Positions 24,175 through 33,256 of a stretch of DNA of 64,000 nt are shown here, one piece after another. The position numbers were made by a program, and so were the translations under genes. This DNA comes from UBA4416 sp040389965 (GTDB lineage Bacteria > Bacteroidota > Bacteroidia > B-17B0 > Aurantibacillaceae): NCBI GenBank assembly GCA_040389965.1, contig JAZJZF010000026.1:1-64000 (forward strand), written 5' to 3'. Below the pieces are notes generated by a model. That model was not told the origin of the DNA. It made no database searches and saw nothing but the letters and a program-made list of their open reading frames with translations. How positions within the stretch are numbered: the stretch's first letter is position 1; the number at the start of each line of letters is the position of its first letter.

Positions 24175-25557
24175 ATGTCAAAAACAAAAACTTCTTATTT
24201 CTGTCAGAGTTGCGGTGCTCAGGCCGCCAAATGGGCCGGTAAATGCAATAGCTGTGGCGAATGGAACACCATGGTGGAAGAGATCATTCATAAAGAAACC
24301 AAAAACGATCGCCTGCAGTTATTCTCTTCTTCCAAAAATGAGCACAATCAATCTAATAAATCCATCTTATTACAGGAAATCGGCATTGCCGAATACCCGC
24401 GAATTCCGGTTCCAGGGCAGGAACTCACACGGGTATTGGGCGGTGGCATTGTGCCGGGTAGCTTAGTATTATTTGGAGGCGAACCCGGAATTGGCAAATC
24501 AACACTCATGCTCCAATTAGCCTTGCGTTTAAAAAACCTAAAAGTACTTTACGTAAGCGGCGAAGAAAGTGAACAACAAATAAAAATGCGCGCCGAACGG
24601 ATTGGCATCACGACTGAAAATTGTTTTATCCTGCAGGAAACCAATACGCAAAATATCTTTACACAAATTAATCAGATCCAACCGCAACTAGTGGTTATTG
24701 ATTCCATACAAACGATTCATACAAGCTATATTGACAGCAGCCCAGGCAGTGTAAGCCAGGTGAGGGAATGCGCCTCAGAATTTTTGCGATTTGCCAAAGA
24801 AACCAATGTGCCTGTATTTATGATTGGTCACATTACAAAAGAAGGAAGTCTTGCAGGTCCAAAAATATTAGAGCATATGGTGGATACCGTATTGCAGTTT
24901 GAAGGCGACAGAAACCACGTGTACCGTTTGTTACGCGCTACTAAAAATCGTTTCGGGAGTACCAATGAAATGGGTATTTATGAAATGAACGGCGAAGGAC
25001 TGAAAGAAGTATTGAATCCGTCAGAAATTTTAATTACCAACCGTAAAGAAGCCACCAGTGGAGTAGCTATTGCCGCTACGCTGGAAGGCAACCGCCCCTT
25101 GTTAATAGAAACACAGGCTTTGGTGAGTACGGCTGCTTATGGTACGCCACAGCGGTCGTCTACGGGCTTTGATCTGAGAAGACTCTCCATGCTATTAGCG
25201 GTGCTCGAAAAGCGCTGTGGATTCAGATTAGGAGCAAAAGACGTGTTTATTAATATTGCCGGTGGTTTAAAGGTAGAAGACCCGGGTATTGACCTGGCTT
25301 TAGTTTGTGCAGTGTTATCGAGCAATGAAGACTTGCCTATTCCACAAAATGTTTGCTTTGCGGCTGAGGTAGGTTTAACAGGCGAGATCAGGCCTGTGAA
25401 CAGGGTAGAGCAACGGATCTCCGAAGCACAAAAATTAGGTTTTGAAAAAATTTACATATCTTCATATAACCTAAAAGGCTTAGATCTAAAGCAGTTTAAA
25501 ATTGAAGTGGTTGCTGTTACTAAAATGGAGGACGTTTTTGCAGGGCTGTTTGGGTAA
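24175..25557 (+). CDS. radA: DNA repair protein RadA
   Basis: RadA/Sms is a RecA-like ATPase that drives branch migration in recombination repair. The 460 residues show the N-terminal zinc finger (Cys10, Cys13, Cys24, Cys27), Walker A GGEPGIGKST, Walker B LVVIDSIQT, the family-specific KNRFG motif (ATKNRFGSTNEMGIYEM), and the C-terminal Lon-protease-like domain with DVFINIAGGLKVEDPGIDLAL and GEVGLTGEIRPV-type sequence (AAEVGLTGEIRPV). The start at ATG 24175 puts the zinc finger at the usual position. The last 66 nt carry the -33 region of the next gene's promoter and were copied downstream in a tandem duplication (see 27902-27967). Confidence 0.96.
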   Translation: MSKTKTSYFCQSCGAQAAKWAGKCNSCGEWNTMVEEIIHKETKNDRLQLFSSSKNEHNQSNKSILLQEIGIAEYPRIPVPGQELTRVLGGGIVPGSLVLFGGEPGIGKSTLMLQLALRLKNLKVLYVSGEESEQQIKMRAERIGITTENCFILQETNTQNIFTQINQIQPQLVVIDSIQTIHTSYIDSSPGSVSQVRECASEFLRFAKETNVPVFMIGHITKEGSLAGPKILEHMVDTVLQFEGDRNHVYRLLRATKNRFGSTNEMGIYEMNGEGLKEVLNPSEILITNRKEATSGVAIAATLEGNRPLLIETQALVSTAAYGTPQRSSTGFDLRRLSMLLAVLEKRCGFRLGAKDVFINIAGGLKVEDPGIDLALVCAVLSSNEDLPIPQNVCFAAEVGLTGEIRPVNRVEQRISEAQKLGFEKIYISSYNLKGLDLKQFKIEVVAVTKMEDVFAGLFG

Positions 25558-25571
25558 TTTTTATAAATTTG
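25537..25571 (+). promoter_or_regulatory. Promoter of TPR-SpoIIE paralogue 2, overlapping the radA end
   Basis: TTTG (25537-25540) lies inside the last codons of radA and TAAATTTG (25564-25571) follows after 23 nt. The -7 box ends 5 nt before ATG 25577, so the mRNA would be nearly leaderless. The whole arrangement is duplicated at 27947-27981. Confidence 0.6.
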
Positions 25572-25576
25572 CCTTT

Positions 25577-27793
25577 ATGAAGTGCTATTCGTCGATTTTA
25601 TTAATCATTATATCGCTAATGATTGCCGTTACAACGGGAAAGGCGCAAAATTCTAAACAGACATACGACAAATCATTTTACCTCATTAACATTAGTCCTG
25701 ACTTTGTATTTCAACCGGAAGTCAGACGTGAAGTAGATTCTATTCTAAAGCTATATCATCAAACCAGCAACGATACCATGAAGTTGTATTATTTACGCTT
25801 GTTTTCTGAAGGGCTTGAAGATCCGGCCTTATGGACAAACTACAACAGGTATTTGTATGATTACAGCCATACAAAAAACGATAGCCTGCATATTTACTAT
25901 ACTGCCTCAGCACTCCTCAATCTGGGCTATGAACAACAGATGATCCATAATAACCTGGAGTCTGCCAAAAATTATTACCTGCAGGCTGATACTTTATTCA
26001 AGGCTATTCATAATTATGCTGGACTCGGTGCTGTGATTAACAATATAGCTTATATCTATCATCATGAGGGGAATTTACAGGAAGCGATAGAACTGTACAT
26101 TGAAGCAGGCAAACTGTTCGAAAAGGAAAATCAACCACTGGGATTAACAAGCATTTATATAAATCTTGGGGATATTTATTTTCAGAACGATGAACTGGAT
26201 AATGCCGAAATTTTTTTCAAGAAAGCGCTTGTCTACTCACTAAAAACTAAGCAGGAAAACGTTGTTGCCAATGTCTATAATCAACTTGGAGTTGTGGCGA
26301 GTCGTAAAAATAAAGTCAACATAGCGATCGATTATTATAAAAAAGCTGCTGTTATATATGAAAAGAACAAGGTGTACAGCAGGGTATCATTGATGAAAAT
26401 AGGCCTTGCCAATGCTTATGCACAGTTAAAAGACACGGTACGGTATGTGAAATATGTTACGGAAGCATACCGTATCGCACCACTTTTTACAGATTTACAG
26501 ATTAAAACAAAGGTCTATAACAAGGTTGTAACTATGTATATTCTTCAAAAGGATCTGAAAAAAGCTGCCTTGTTTGCCGATACTGCCTATAAGTTTGCCC
26601 GGGAGATAAATTATCCGGAGTTGATTTCCGATGCCGCATACAATCTTAGCCAGGTATTTAAGCAGAAAGGTAACTATCAGCAAGCTTACGATTATCTGGA
26701 GGAATACCAGAAGCTTAATGACAGTATTCATTCAAATACGATTAAAAATAAAATTATTAAAAGTCAGTATCAGCTTGAATACAACAAAAAAGAATTGGAA
26801 CTTAAGGCAGATCAGGATAAGAAAGATGCCATTCGCCAAACAGAAAAGAAACAGCAGCAACTTATTCTGCTTATTGTTTCCGTAGGGTTAATGGGCATAG
26901 CTGTATTTGCCTTTATCGCTTTCCTGAATTATCGGAAGACCAAAAAAGCAAACCTCATTATCGAAAATCAAAAGATGCAGGTCGAGCTTAAAAACGAAGA
27001 AATCACGCAGCAAAAAGAACTGGTGGATGAAAAACAAAAAGAAATCATCGACAGTATCAATTACGCCAAACGTATTCAACAGGCAGTTTTAACGGGCGAG
27101 GATGTCTGGGATAAAATATCGAAAGAGCATTTTATTTTATTTAAGCCTAAAGATATTGTGAGTGGTGATTTTTACTGGGCTTATAATACACCAACCGGTC
27201 GCGCTGTATTTGCACTGGCGGATTGTACAGGACATGGAGTGCCGGGCGGTTTTATGAGTATGCTGGGAAATAGTTTCCTAAATGAAATTGTGGTTGAAAA
27301 TAAAATTTTTAAAGCCGATGAAATTTTAAATAAACTCCGTGCTAAAATTATCGGGGCACTTGAGCAAAAAGGAATGACCGAGCAAAAAGACGGGATGGAT
27401 ATTTCTTTATGCGTATGGAACAAAATGGATAATACCCTTGAATTTGCAGGCGCAAATAATCCTTTATGGCTTTTAAGAAACAAAGAAATAACCGAATACA
27501 AAGCAGATAAAATGCCTATTGGTACTTATCTTGAAACCGAAATTCCTTTTGCAAGTACTGTTATTCCTCTGCAAAAAGGGGATATTATTTATTTAAGCAC
27601 AGACGGTTATGCCGATCAGTTTGGGGGAGACAAAGGAAAAAAATTAAAATACCGCCCTTTTATGGAACTCCTGGCACACGTTAGCGAATACGACATGAAT
27701 GCGCAGAAGACAGAACTGGAAAAGACTTTCGACGCCTGGAAAAGCAGCTATGTGCAAGTAGATGATGTATCGGTAATAGGTATTCGTGTATAG
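25577..27793 (+). CDS. TPR / membrane / SpoIIE-type PP2C phosphatase (paralogue 2)
   Basis: A 738-residue protein from ATG 25577. It has a signal peptide (MKCYSSILLIIISLMIAVTTGKAQ), about seven tetratricopeptide repeats (roughly 110-400), a helix rich in Lys/Gln, a membrane segment (LILLIVSVGLMGIAVFAFIAFL, about 428-450), a coiled coil (KANLIIENQKMQVELKNEEI..., about 455-495) and a cytoplasmic SpoIIE/PP2C domain to the end. FKPKDIVSGDFYW, DCTGHGVPGG, DGMDISL, STDGYADQFGG and QVDDVSVIGIRV supply the metal-binding aspartates. A role in partner-switching signalling is inferred from family. A longer reading from 25502 overlaps radA and has no signal peptide at its start, so it is rejected. It is a tandem paralogue of the next gene. 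Confidence 0.92.
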   Translation: MKCYSSILLIIISLMIAVTTGKAQNSKQTYDKSFYLINISPDFVFQPEVRREVDSILKLYHQTSNDTMKLYYLRLFSEGLEDPALWTNYNRYLYDYSHTKNDSLHIYYTASALLNLGYEQQMIHNNLESAKNYYLQADTLFKAIHNYAGLGAVINNIAYIYHHEGNLQEAIELYIEAGKLFEKENQPLGLTSIYINLGDIYFQNDELDNAEIFFKKALVYSLKTKQENVVANVYNQLGVVASRKNKVNIAIDYYKKAAVIYEKNKVYSRVSLMKIGLANAYAQLKDTVRYVKYVTEAYRIAPLFTDLQIKTKVYNKVVTMYILQKDLKKAALFADTAYKFAREINYPELISDAAYNLSQVFKQKGNYQQAYDYLEEYQKLNDSIHSNTIKNKIIKSQYQLEYNKKELELKADQDKKDAIRQTEKKQQQLILLIVSVGLMGIAVFAFIAFLNYRKTKKANLIIENQKMQVELKNEEITQQKELVDEKQKEIIDSINYAKRIQQAVLTGEDVWDKISKEHFILFKPKDIVSGDFYWAYNTPTGRAVFALADCTGHGVPGGFMSMLGNSFLNEIVVENKIFKADEILNKLRAKIIGALEQKGMTEQKDGMDISLCVWNKMDNTLEFAGANNPLWLLRNKEITEYKADKMPIGTYLETEIPFASTVIPLQKGDIIYLSTDGYADQFGGDKGKKLKYRPFMELLAHVSEYDMNAQKTELEKTFDAWKSSYVQVDDVSVIGIRV
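27029..27285 (+). repeat. 257-bp block identical to 29229-29485
   Basis: Every base from 27029 to 27285 equals the base 2200 positions downstream. The block covers the start of the phosphatase domain in both tandem genes. Flanking coding sequence is similar but has silent and non-silent differences, which suggests recent gene conversion. Confidence 0.9.
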
Positions 27794-27901
27794 TTGGCGT
27801 TTTATTTGTAGCGTATAATTTCAATAACGCATGTTCTAACTCAATTACCCTATTATTCATTGGGTTTTGAAACGATTTATATTTTTTCCTTTAATTTAAG
27901 C

Positions 27902-27967
27902 GAGTTAAAATTAAAGTGGTTGTTGGTTACAAAAATGAATGGCATGTTTGCGAGGTTATTTGGGTAA
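27902..27967 (+). pseudogene. Fossil copy of the radA 3' end
   Basis: Read in frame to TAA 27965-27967, this stretch gives LKLKWLLVTKMNGMFARLFG, matching the radA end FKIEVVAVTKMEDVFAGLFG (25492-25557). Spacing to the following -7 box, ATG and signal peptide is the same as at radA. It has no start codon and is not a gene. It marks the left part of a duplicated unit that ran from the radA tail through the phosphatase gene. Confidence 0.85.
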
Positions 27968-27981
27968 TTTTTATAAATTTG
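27947..27981 (+). promoter_or_regulatory. Duplicated promoter of TPR-SpoIIE paralogue 3
   Basis: TTTG (27947-27950), 23 nt and TAAATTTG (27974-27981) are preserved from the copy at 25537-25571, again 5 nt ahead of the ATG (27987). Conservation while the surrounding radA fossil drifts suggests the promoter is under selection. Confidence 0.6.
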
Positions 27982-27986
27982 TGTTT

Positions 27987-29996
27987 ATGAAACGCTATTC
28001 GTCGACTTTATTAATCAGTATATCAGTAATGATTACCGTTACAACGGGTAAAGCTCAAACACCCATTGTTGATTCTTTAAAGAAAATTTCCTTAACCGTT
28101 AGCAAAGATTCAGCTTCCAGGCTGTATGTTAAAATAGCAAATATCTTTACAGGCGTTAATGCGGATAGTGTAAGAAAATACGCTACTATCGCCGGTCAGA
28201 TAGCGCCGAATAATATTGTTACACAGGGAGACGTGCTGGTGCAGTTTGGTAATAGTTACCATATGGAAAATAAAATGGACAGTGCGTTAAAATATTTTAA
28301 TAAAGCCCTGATACATTTTACAAAAGCAGGTAACGAAAAAGGAGTAGGGAAAGTATATCAGAGTTTTGCTGTCGTAAAAAAATCTTTAAGCGACTATGAA
28401 GGAGCTATCAGCGACAATAAAAAAGCGCTTGAGATCTATGAAAAAATAAAATGGGATCTCGGGATTGTGAATGTCTTAAATAATATCTCTAACTGTTATG
28501 TCTCTTTACAAAAGACCCGCGAAGCCCTGAGTTATTCTAAAAAGGCGTTTGAATTGTCAAAAACATTAAACGATAGTTTAAAGTATTTTAATATGATGAT
28601 GCAATTGGGAATAAGGTATTATGATATCAATAAACCTGATTCTGCTTTAACCTACTTATTAGGCTCAAATTCATATTTTGAGCGTAATAATATTTACGGA
28701 TTATTAGCGGTTTTAAATTCCAATATTGCTAATATTTATTGGACAAAAAATAAAAATACAACTCAAACCAAAACTTACCTGTATAAAAGCTTATACTATA
28801 CGCACATTTCAGGAATAACCGATAATTTAGTTCCTTTATACAGAGATTTAGCTTTGTGTTATATTCTGGAAAATAAGAACGACAGCGCTATATTTTATTT
28901 TTCAAAAACGCTAACTGTTATCGATTCGCTTAAAACGCAACAGGGATTACAACAAACCAAAGACCTTCAAACTAAATACGAAACCGAAAAAAAAGAATTG
29001 CAGATTCAGAACCAATCGCTTGAAATTGAAACGAAAGAAAAGCAAAACAGCCAAAAATCCCTTATTATATTGTTAGGCTCTCTGGCCCTTTTAGGATCGG
29101 GCTTTTTTGGAGTGATAGCATTTATTAATTTCAGAAAAACCAAAAAAGCAAACCTCATTATCGAAAATCAGAAGATACAGGTGGAGCTTAAAAATGAAGA
29201 AGTTACCCAGCAAAAAGAACTGGTAGAAGAAAAACAAAAAGAAATCATCGACAGTATCAATTACGCCAAACGTATTCAACAGGCAGTTTTAACGGGCGAG
29301 GATGTCTGGGATAAAATATCGAAAGAGCATTTTATTTTATTTAAGCCTAAAGATATTGTGAGTGGTGATTTTTACTGGGCTTATAATACACCAACCGGTC
29401 GCGCTGTATTTGCACTGGCGGATTGTACAGGACATGGAGTGCCGGGCGGTTTTATGAGTATGCTGGGAAATAGTTTCCTAAATGAGATAGTGGTTGAAAA
29501 TAAAATTTTTAAAGCGGATGAAATTTTAAATAAACTGCGTTCCAAAATTATTGCAGCACTCGAACAAAAAGGAATGACAGAACAAAAAGACGGAATGGAT
29601 ATTTCTTTATGCGTATGGAATAAAATGGATAATACCCTTGAATTTGCCGGTGCTAATAATCCTTTATGGCTTTTAAGGAATAAAGAAATAACCGAATATA
29701 AAGCAGATAAAATGCCTATTGGCACGTATCTTGAAACCGAAATCCCTTTTGCAAGCACGGTTATTCCTCTGCAAAAAGGCGATATCATTTATTTAAGCAC
29801 AGACGGTTATGCGGATCAGTTTGGAGGAGACAAAGGAAAAAAATTAAAATACCGCCCTTTTATGGAATTCCTGGTAAGTAATAGTGAACAGGATATGCCG
29901 TCTCAGAAAACAACTCTGGAAAAAACCTTTGAAAGCTGGAAAGGAATGTATGATCAGGTAGATGATGTTAGCGTGATCGGAATCAGGGTTAGTTAA
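27987..29996 (+). CDS. TPR / membrane / SpoIIE-type PP2C phosphatase (paralogue 3)
   Basis: A 669-residue tandem paralogue of the preceding gene. The signal peptide is nearly the same (MKRYSSTLLISISVMITVTTGKAQ), but the tetratricopeptide region (about 40-330) is strongly diverged and about 70 residues shorter. The membrane segment (SLIILLGSLALLGSGFFGVIAF), coiled coil and SpoIIE/PP2C domain are almost identical to paralogue 2, with all catalytic landmarks (SGDFYW, DCTGHGVPGG, STDGYADQFGG, QVDDVSVIGIRVS). Different sensors on the same output domain suggest two inputs into one pathway (inference). The true start is ATG 27987; the longer reading from 27939 runs through the radA fossil. Its stop abuts the stop of the convergent CYTH gene. 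Confidence 0.92.
   Translation: MKRYSSTLLISISVMITVTTGKAQTPIVDSLKKISLTVSKDSASRLYVKIANIFTGVNADSVRKYATIAGQIAPNNIVTQGDVLVQFGNSYHMENKMDSALKYFNKALIHFTKAGNEKGVGKVYQSFAVVKKSLSDYEGAISDNKKALEIYEKIKWDLGIVNVLNNISNCYVSLQKTREALSYSKKAFELSKTLNDSLKYFNMMMQLGIRYYDINKPDSALTYLLGSNSYFERNNIYGLLAVLNSNIANIYWTKNKNTTQTKTYLYKSLYYTHISGITDNLVPLYRDLALCYILENKNDSAIFYFSKTLTVIDSLKTQQGLQQTKDLQTKYETEKKELQIQNQSLEIETKEKQNSQKSLIILLGSLALLGSGFFGVIAFINFRKTKKANLIIENQKIQVELKNEEVTQQKELVEEKQKEIIDSINYAKRIQQAVLTGEDVWDKISKEHFILFKPKDIVSGDFYWAYNTPTGRAVFALADCTGHGVPGGFMSMLGNSFLNEIVVENKIFKADEILNKLRSKIIAALEQKGMTEQKDGMDISLCVWNKMDNTLEFAGANNPLWLLRNKEITEYKADKMPIGTYLETEIPFASTVIPLQKGDIIYLSTDGYADQFGGDKGKKLKYRPFMEFLVSNSEQDMPSQKTTLEKTFESWKGMYDQVDDVSVIGIRVS
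29229..29485 (+). repeat. 257-bp block identical to 27029-27285
   Basis: Second copy of the identical block at the start of the phosphatase domain. The first mismatches are at 29228 and 29486. Confidence 0.9.
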
Positions 29997-30464
29997 TTAC
30001 CAAGTGCTAAAAGGCTTTAAGGATAAATTTGAATTGGCATATTTTTGATCGGCAGTTATATTATCGCCTATCCATGGAGGGAGTTCATAACGCTCATCTT
30101 CTGTTAACAGTTCTATTTCCGCTACAAACAATCCTTTATTGGCGCCTTTAAACTCATCTACTTCCCAGGTTTTTTCTGCAAATACAATGTAATGCCTTGT
30201 TTTTTCGATCAGGTTCGTTGTAAAATTTTCAATCAGGTGTTCGGCATCTCCCAAAGGAATTTCGTATTCAAATTCGAGTCTGCTTGCTCCCGAGTTTTTG
30301 CCTTTAATGGTAATGTAGCCTTTCTCTCCATTAGTTCCTACCCTTATTGTTTTATGAGGATCTGTGCTTATGTAGGCCTGTTTTATATCACTACTTTTAT
30401 GAGGAATTACTTCTTTCCAGAGATTGTGTTTTAGTAAATACTTATGTTCAATTTCTACTGCCAT
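29997..30464 (-). CDS. CYTH-domain triphosphate tunnel protein
   Basis: A 155-residue single-domain CYTH protein. The signature ExExK is present as Glu4-Glu6-Lys8 in VEIEHKYLL, followed by basic tunnel residues in KTIRVG, GYITIKGK and RLEFEYEIP, and acidic ones in FVAEIEL. Family members with this compact size hydrolyse tripolyphosphate or thiamine triphosphate; others are class IV adenylate cyclases. Sequence alone does not decide. It is cytoplasmic. It lies downstream of the TMTC-like gene but a terminator separates them. Confidence 0.88.
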   Translation of the reverse strand: MAVEIEHKYLLKHNLWKEVIPHKSSDIKQAYISTDPHKTIRVGTNGEKGYITIKGKNSGASRLEFEYEIPLGDAEHLIENFTTNLIEKTRHYIVFAEKTWEVDEFKGANKGLFVAEIELLTEDERYELPPWIGDNITADQKYANSNLSLKPFSTW

Positions 30465-30483
30465 ACATTTTCTTTAACCATAA

Positions 30484-30516
30484 AAAAAGCCTCCGTAAAT
30501 TTTACAGAGGCTTTTT
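30484..30516 (-). terminator. Terminator of the TMTC-like gene
   Basis: AAAAAGCCTC and GAGGCTTTTT arms, with additional GTAAA/TTTAC pairing inside, are followed on the minus strand by a T run. It lies about 15 nt after the stop codon at 30531. Confidence 0.85.
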
Positions 30517-30530
30517 AAGATATTATTATT

Positions 30531-33239
30531 CTAATTAACTGTTGGTTGCGGTTTTGTAGGAACCGTTACCGTTACAATAGTTGATAATCCGGCTTTAGCC
30601 TGTGGATGATTAGGATTGAGTTTCAAGCACTCTTCCCAATAGTATTTGGCTTTTGTATAATCTTTTTTCTGATAATACGCGCCACCAATATTGTAGAATC
30701 CTTCAGGGTTAAGTTTGTCTAAAATAATTGTTTTTCTTAACTCGTAAATGGCACTGTCTAACTGTCCGCGTTGTGCTTTTTGGTAGCCACGATTTAATAA
30801 ATCGTTATACATCACAATATAGTAGTTCTTTAAATACGGATTGTTAGGATACAGCTGTTCCGCATGTTTCCAGTAGTATAAGGCATCTCTGTCTCTGCCC
30901 AATTTGTAGCTTCCCAAACCTAAATTCAAATATCCATTTACGTAACGTGGATGTAATTCAACCGCGTGTTTTAAATATTTGATACCTGTTTCTAAAGACT
31001 CTGTGCGTTTTTTTACGAAGTTTTTAGTATCGGATAAATCGATGTAACGCGCGCCGGCATTACCTAATACCAATACCGAATTTGGAACTGTTTCCACATC
31101 TTTTAAGAAGAGGGTAATATCATTTTTCCAATCCCAGTTACGTTCCCATGTTTTGCAACCATATAAAAAGGTCATAATTCCTAATAAGCTTAAAAAGCCG
31201 ATACGTTTACTGGTTAAGGACATAGATTGCGGTAATTTGTCGAAGCCTTTAAGGATAAGCCATGCAAAGGCAATTACAAAGCCGATAGTAGAGTGGAACA
31301 ATAAACGTTCACCCATTGTAGCTCCAATGTCCATTAAAATATTACCGATCATTAACAGGAAGGCAAAGTATACCAGGATAGCAAAGCCCAGGATATGCTT
31401 TTTCATAAATAATAGCAGGCCTGCAATGGCTAAACCTATGTGTAACACTAAAGATACGAGGGTATCCCAACTTGTCCATGATCTGAACTCAATGGTATTG
31501 AACGAGTAATCGGACGATAAAGGATGAGGGAACCAACACAACATAAAATATTTAAGTAACACAAAAACTTTGGTTGCCCACTGTTCGGCCTGTGTTGCCA
31601 ATAAATAGGGGTTATTAAGGATCTCGGTATCAGGTACACCCGGTTTTAATTTTACCGCTACTAACCTCATGGCCAGATAAAACAAGGTCACAAAATATAA
31701 CCAGCTCATTAAGGTGTGGAAATTGTTTTGTTTGTTGGTGCGGCCCACTACAAAAATACCGAATAACAGATACACAAACGGGAATAACCAGTAGCCGTAG
31801 TTTGGTTTGTGATTTGGATTAGGGTCAATATCCGATTTGTATTTCAGATAGAGCATAAGTCCTGCCGAAATAATAAAAATAAAGAGTACCAGGAATATAT
31901 TGAGGTAAGGCTTAAAATATTTGATGAACATATAAATACCACCTGCGGCAAAAATAACAGCTACTGCTCTTATTAAAAGCGCATTCTTTTTCATGTCAGG
32001 AGATCCTGCTTTCAAAAATAAGATGGCACCTACGCCAACTACTGCGATAAAGCCCAGTGCAATTAAAAACGGTTTGATGTTAAACTCATTTTTATAGAAA
32101 ATATACATCGCGGCCGGAATTAATGCCAACAACGTAACCGCATACTCTTTCGATAATAGGGAAAGGAAGAATGAGAAAGATGCCCAAAGCAGTAATTCAG
32201 TTCGGGTATATTTTTGACTTTTGAAAAAAGTAAGGTAAGACCTATACATAATTAAACCTCCAATAGCAATACTTGGGATCATAACGGCTACTCCGCTTGA
32301 TCTCATCAGGTATAGGAAAAAGCCTACAACAAGAGCTACAATGACGAAATAAATCTTTTTAAGTTCTTCGGAAGTATTATGGAAGAAGCCCGGTGTTTTA
32401 AGATAGTTCTGATAATCTGTATACTTAAAGGCATAGAAGAAGGTGAGGGATAAGAAGATTAATGAAAAGATCTCATCCCGGCTTTTTACGTTGGCTATGA
32501 CCTCGGTATGTAAAGGATGCATTAAAAATAACAGAGCCGAAAGAAAAGCCAGATCTTTAAAATCACTGAAAATACAGGTGCTTAAAAATAAATAGAACAA
32601 CATAATACCGATGATGAAGGTCACGATATTTACACCATGCCTCAACGCAGAATCCTTCACCTGGCAATCTACCTCATTAATGATTCCATCGTCGTTTATA
32701 TCTTCACTGTCAAGATCAGCCTTCCCGTTTTCATTTAAATCCCAGCAGTTTAAACATTCGTTTTGGTCAACGGCATTATTATTGTTTAAATCAGTCCATT
32801 TGTTGTATTCGGCTTTATAGGGGTCGGTATTTTTATCAATAGTACCGTTCATGTTTTTATCTTCAGTAGCTGTATAATTACCGGTTGGGTAAATACCAAT
32901 AATTTCCTGTTCAATGGCAAAACTTACAACAGATAACGGACGGTAACGACCACCGGCCAGCTGATCCGTTGCTTTCATTTTTCTATAAAAACTTTCGTAG
33001 GCATCTTTGGTCATAATATCCTTAATACCGTAAGCACCTTTTATAACGTGGTCATTTTGGTGTATAATGATCCCATCATCCAGAGCATACTCATTGTGTA
33101 ATGAGGTCAGGTTGAAAATCAGGCCTAAAAGAATAATGACAATGTAGGGTGCTTTTAGATTTTTGAAGGGGAATAAACGGAAGCTATTATCTAATTCGTT
33201 AAAAACAGGTTGCTTGTCTGTTATAGTCTTTTTTGCCAT
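30531..33239 (-). CDS. TMTC-like GT-C membrane glycosyltransferase with TPRs and EF-hand-rich insertion
   Basis: A 902-residue multi-span protein. It starts with a membrane helix (about 30-47) and a first periplasmic loop carrying an acidic pair Asp54-Asp55 (YALDDGIIIHQNDHV) and YRPLSVVSFAIE. Many further membrane segments follow, then a DUF1736-type segment with FPHPLSSDYSF, a loop with GERLLFHS, and C-terminal tetratricopeptide repeats (about 740-890: YLNLGLGSYKLGRDRDALYYW, GFYNIGGAYYQKKDYTKAKYYW). This is the layout of TMTC/GT-C enzymes, which use lipid-linked sugars to O-glycosylate proteins; the acceptor here is unknown. Residues about 120-192 are an insertion rich in EF-hand/dockerin-like DxNxN/DG loops, unusual for the family. 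It has its own promoter and terminator. Confidence 0.85.
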   Translation of the reverse strand: MAKKTITDKQPVFNELDNSFRLFPFKNLKAPYIVIILLGLIFNLTSLHNEYALDDGIIIHQNDHVIKGAYGIKDIMTKDAYESFYRKMKATDQLAGGRYRPLSVVSFAIEQEIIGIYPTGNYTATEDKNMNGTIDKNTDPYKAEYNKWTDLNNNNAVDQNECLNCWDLNENGKADLDSEDINDDGIINEVDCQVKDSALRHGVNIVTFIIGIMLFYLFLSTCIFSDFKDLAFLSALLFLMHPLHTEVIANVKSRDEIFSLIFLSLTFFYAFKYTDYQNYLKTPGFFHNTSEELKKIYFVIVALVVGFFLYLMRSSGVAVMIPSIAIGGLIMYRSYLTFFKSQKYTRTELLLWASFSFFLSLLSKEYAVTLLALIPAAMYIFYKNEFNIKPFLIALGFIAVVGVGAILFLKAGSPDMKKNALLIRAVAVIFAAGGIYMFIKYFKPYLNIFLVLFIFIISAGLMLYLKYKSDIDPNPNHKPNYGYWLFPFVYLLFGIFVVGRTNKQNNFHTLMSWLYFVTLFYLAMRLVAVKLKPGVPDTEILNNPYLLATQAEQWATKVFVLLKYFMLCWFPHPLSSDYSFNTIEFRSWTSWDTLVSLVLHIGLAIAGLLLFMKKHILGFAILVYFAFLLMIGNILMDIGATMGERLLFHSTIGFVIAFAWLILKGFDKLPQSMSLTSKRIGFLSLLGIMTFLYGCKTWERNWDWKNDITLFLKDVETVPNSVLVLGNAGARYIDLSDTKNFVKKRTESLETGIKYLKHAVELHPRYVNGYLNLGLGSYKLGRDRDALYYWKHAEQLYPNNPYLKNYYIVMYNDLLNRGYQKAQRGQLDSAIYELRKTIILDKLNPEGFYNIGGAYYQKKDYTKAKYYWEECLKLNPNHPQAKAGLSTIVTVTVPTKPQPTVN

Positions 33240-33256
33240 ATTTATATGTTATTACA

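Noticed and set aside
25502..25576. Longer N terminus for phosphatase paralogue 2
   Set aside because: It overlaps radA and the promoter, and the signal peptide starts at 25577.
27794..27900. Search for a small gene between the tandem phosphatases
   Set aside because: No start with a sensible reading frame; only the radA fossil and promoter follow.
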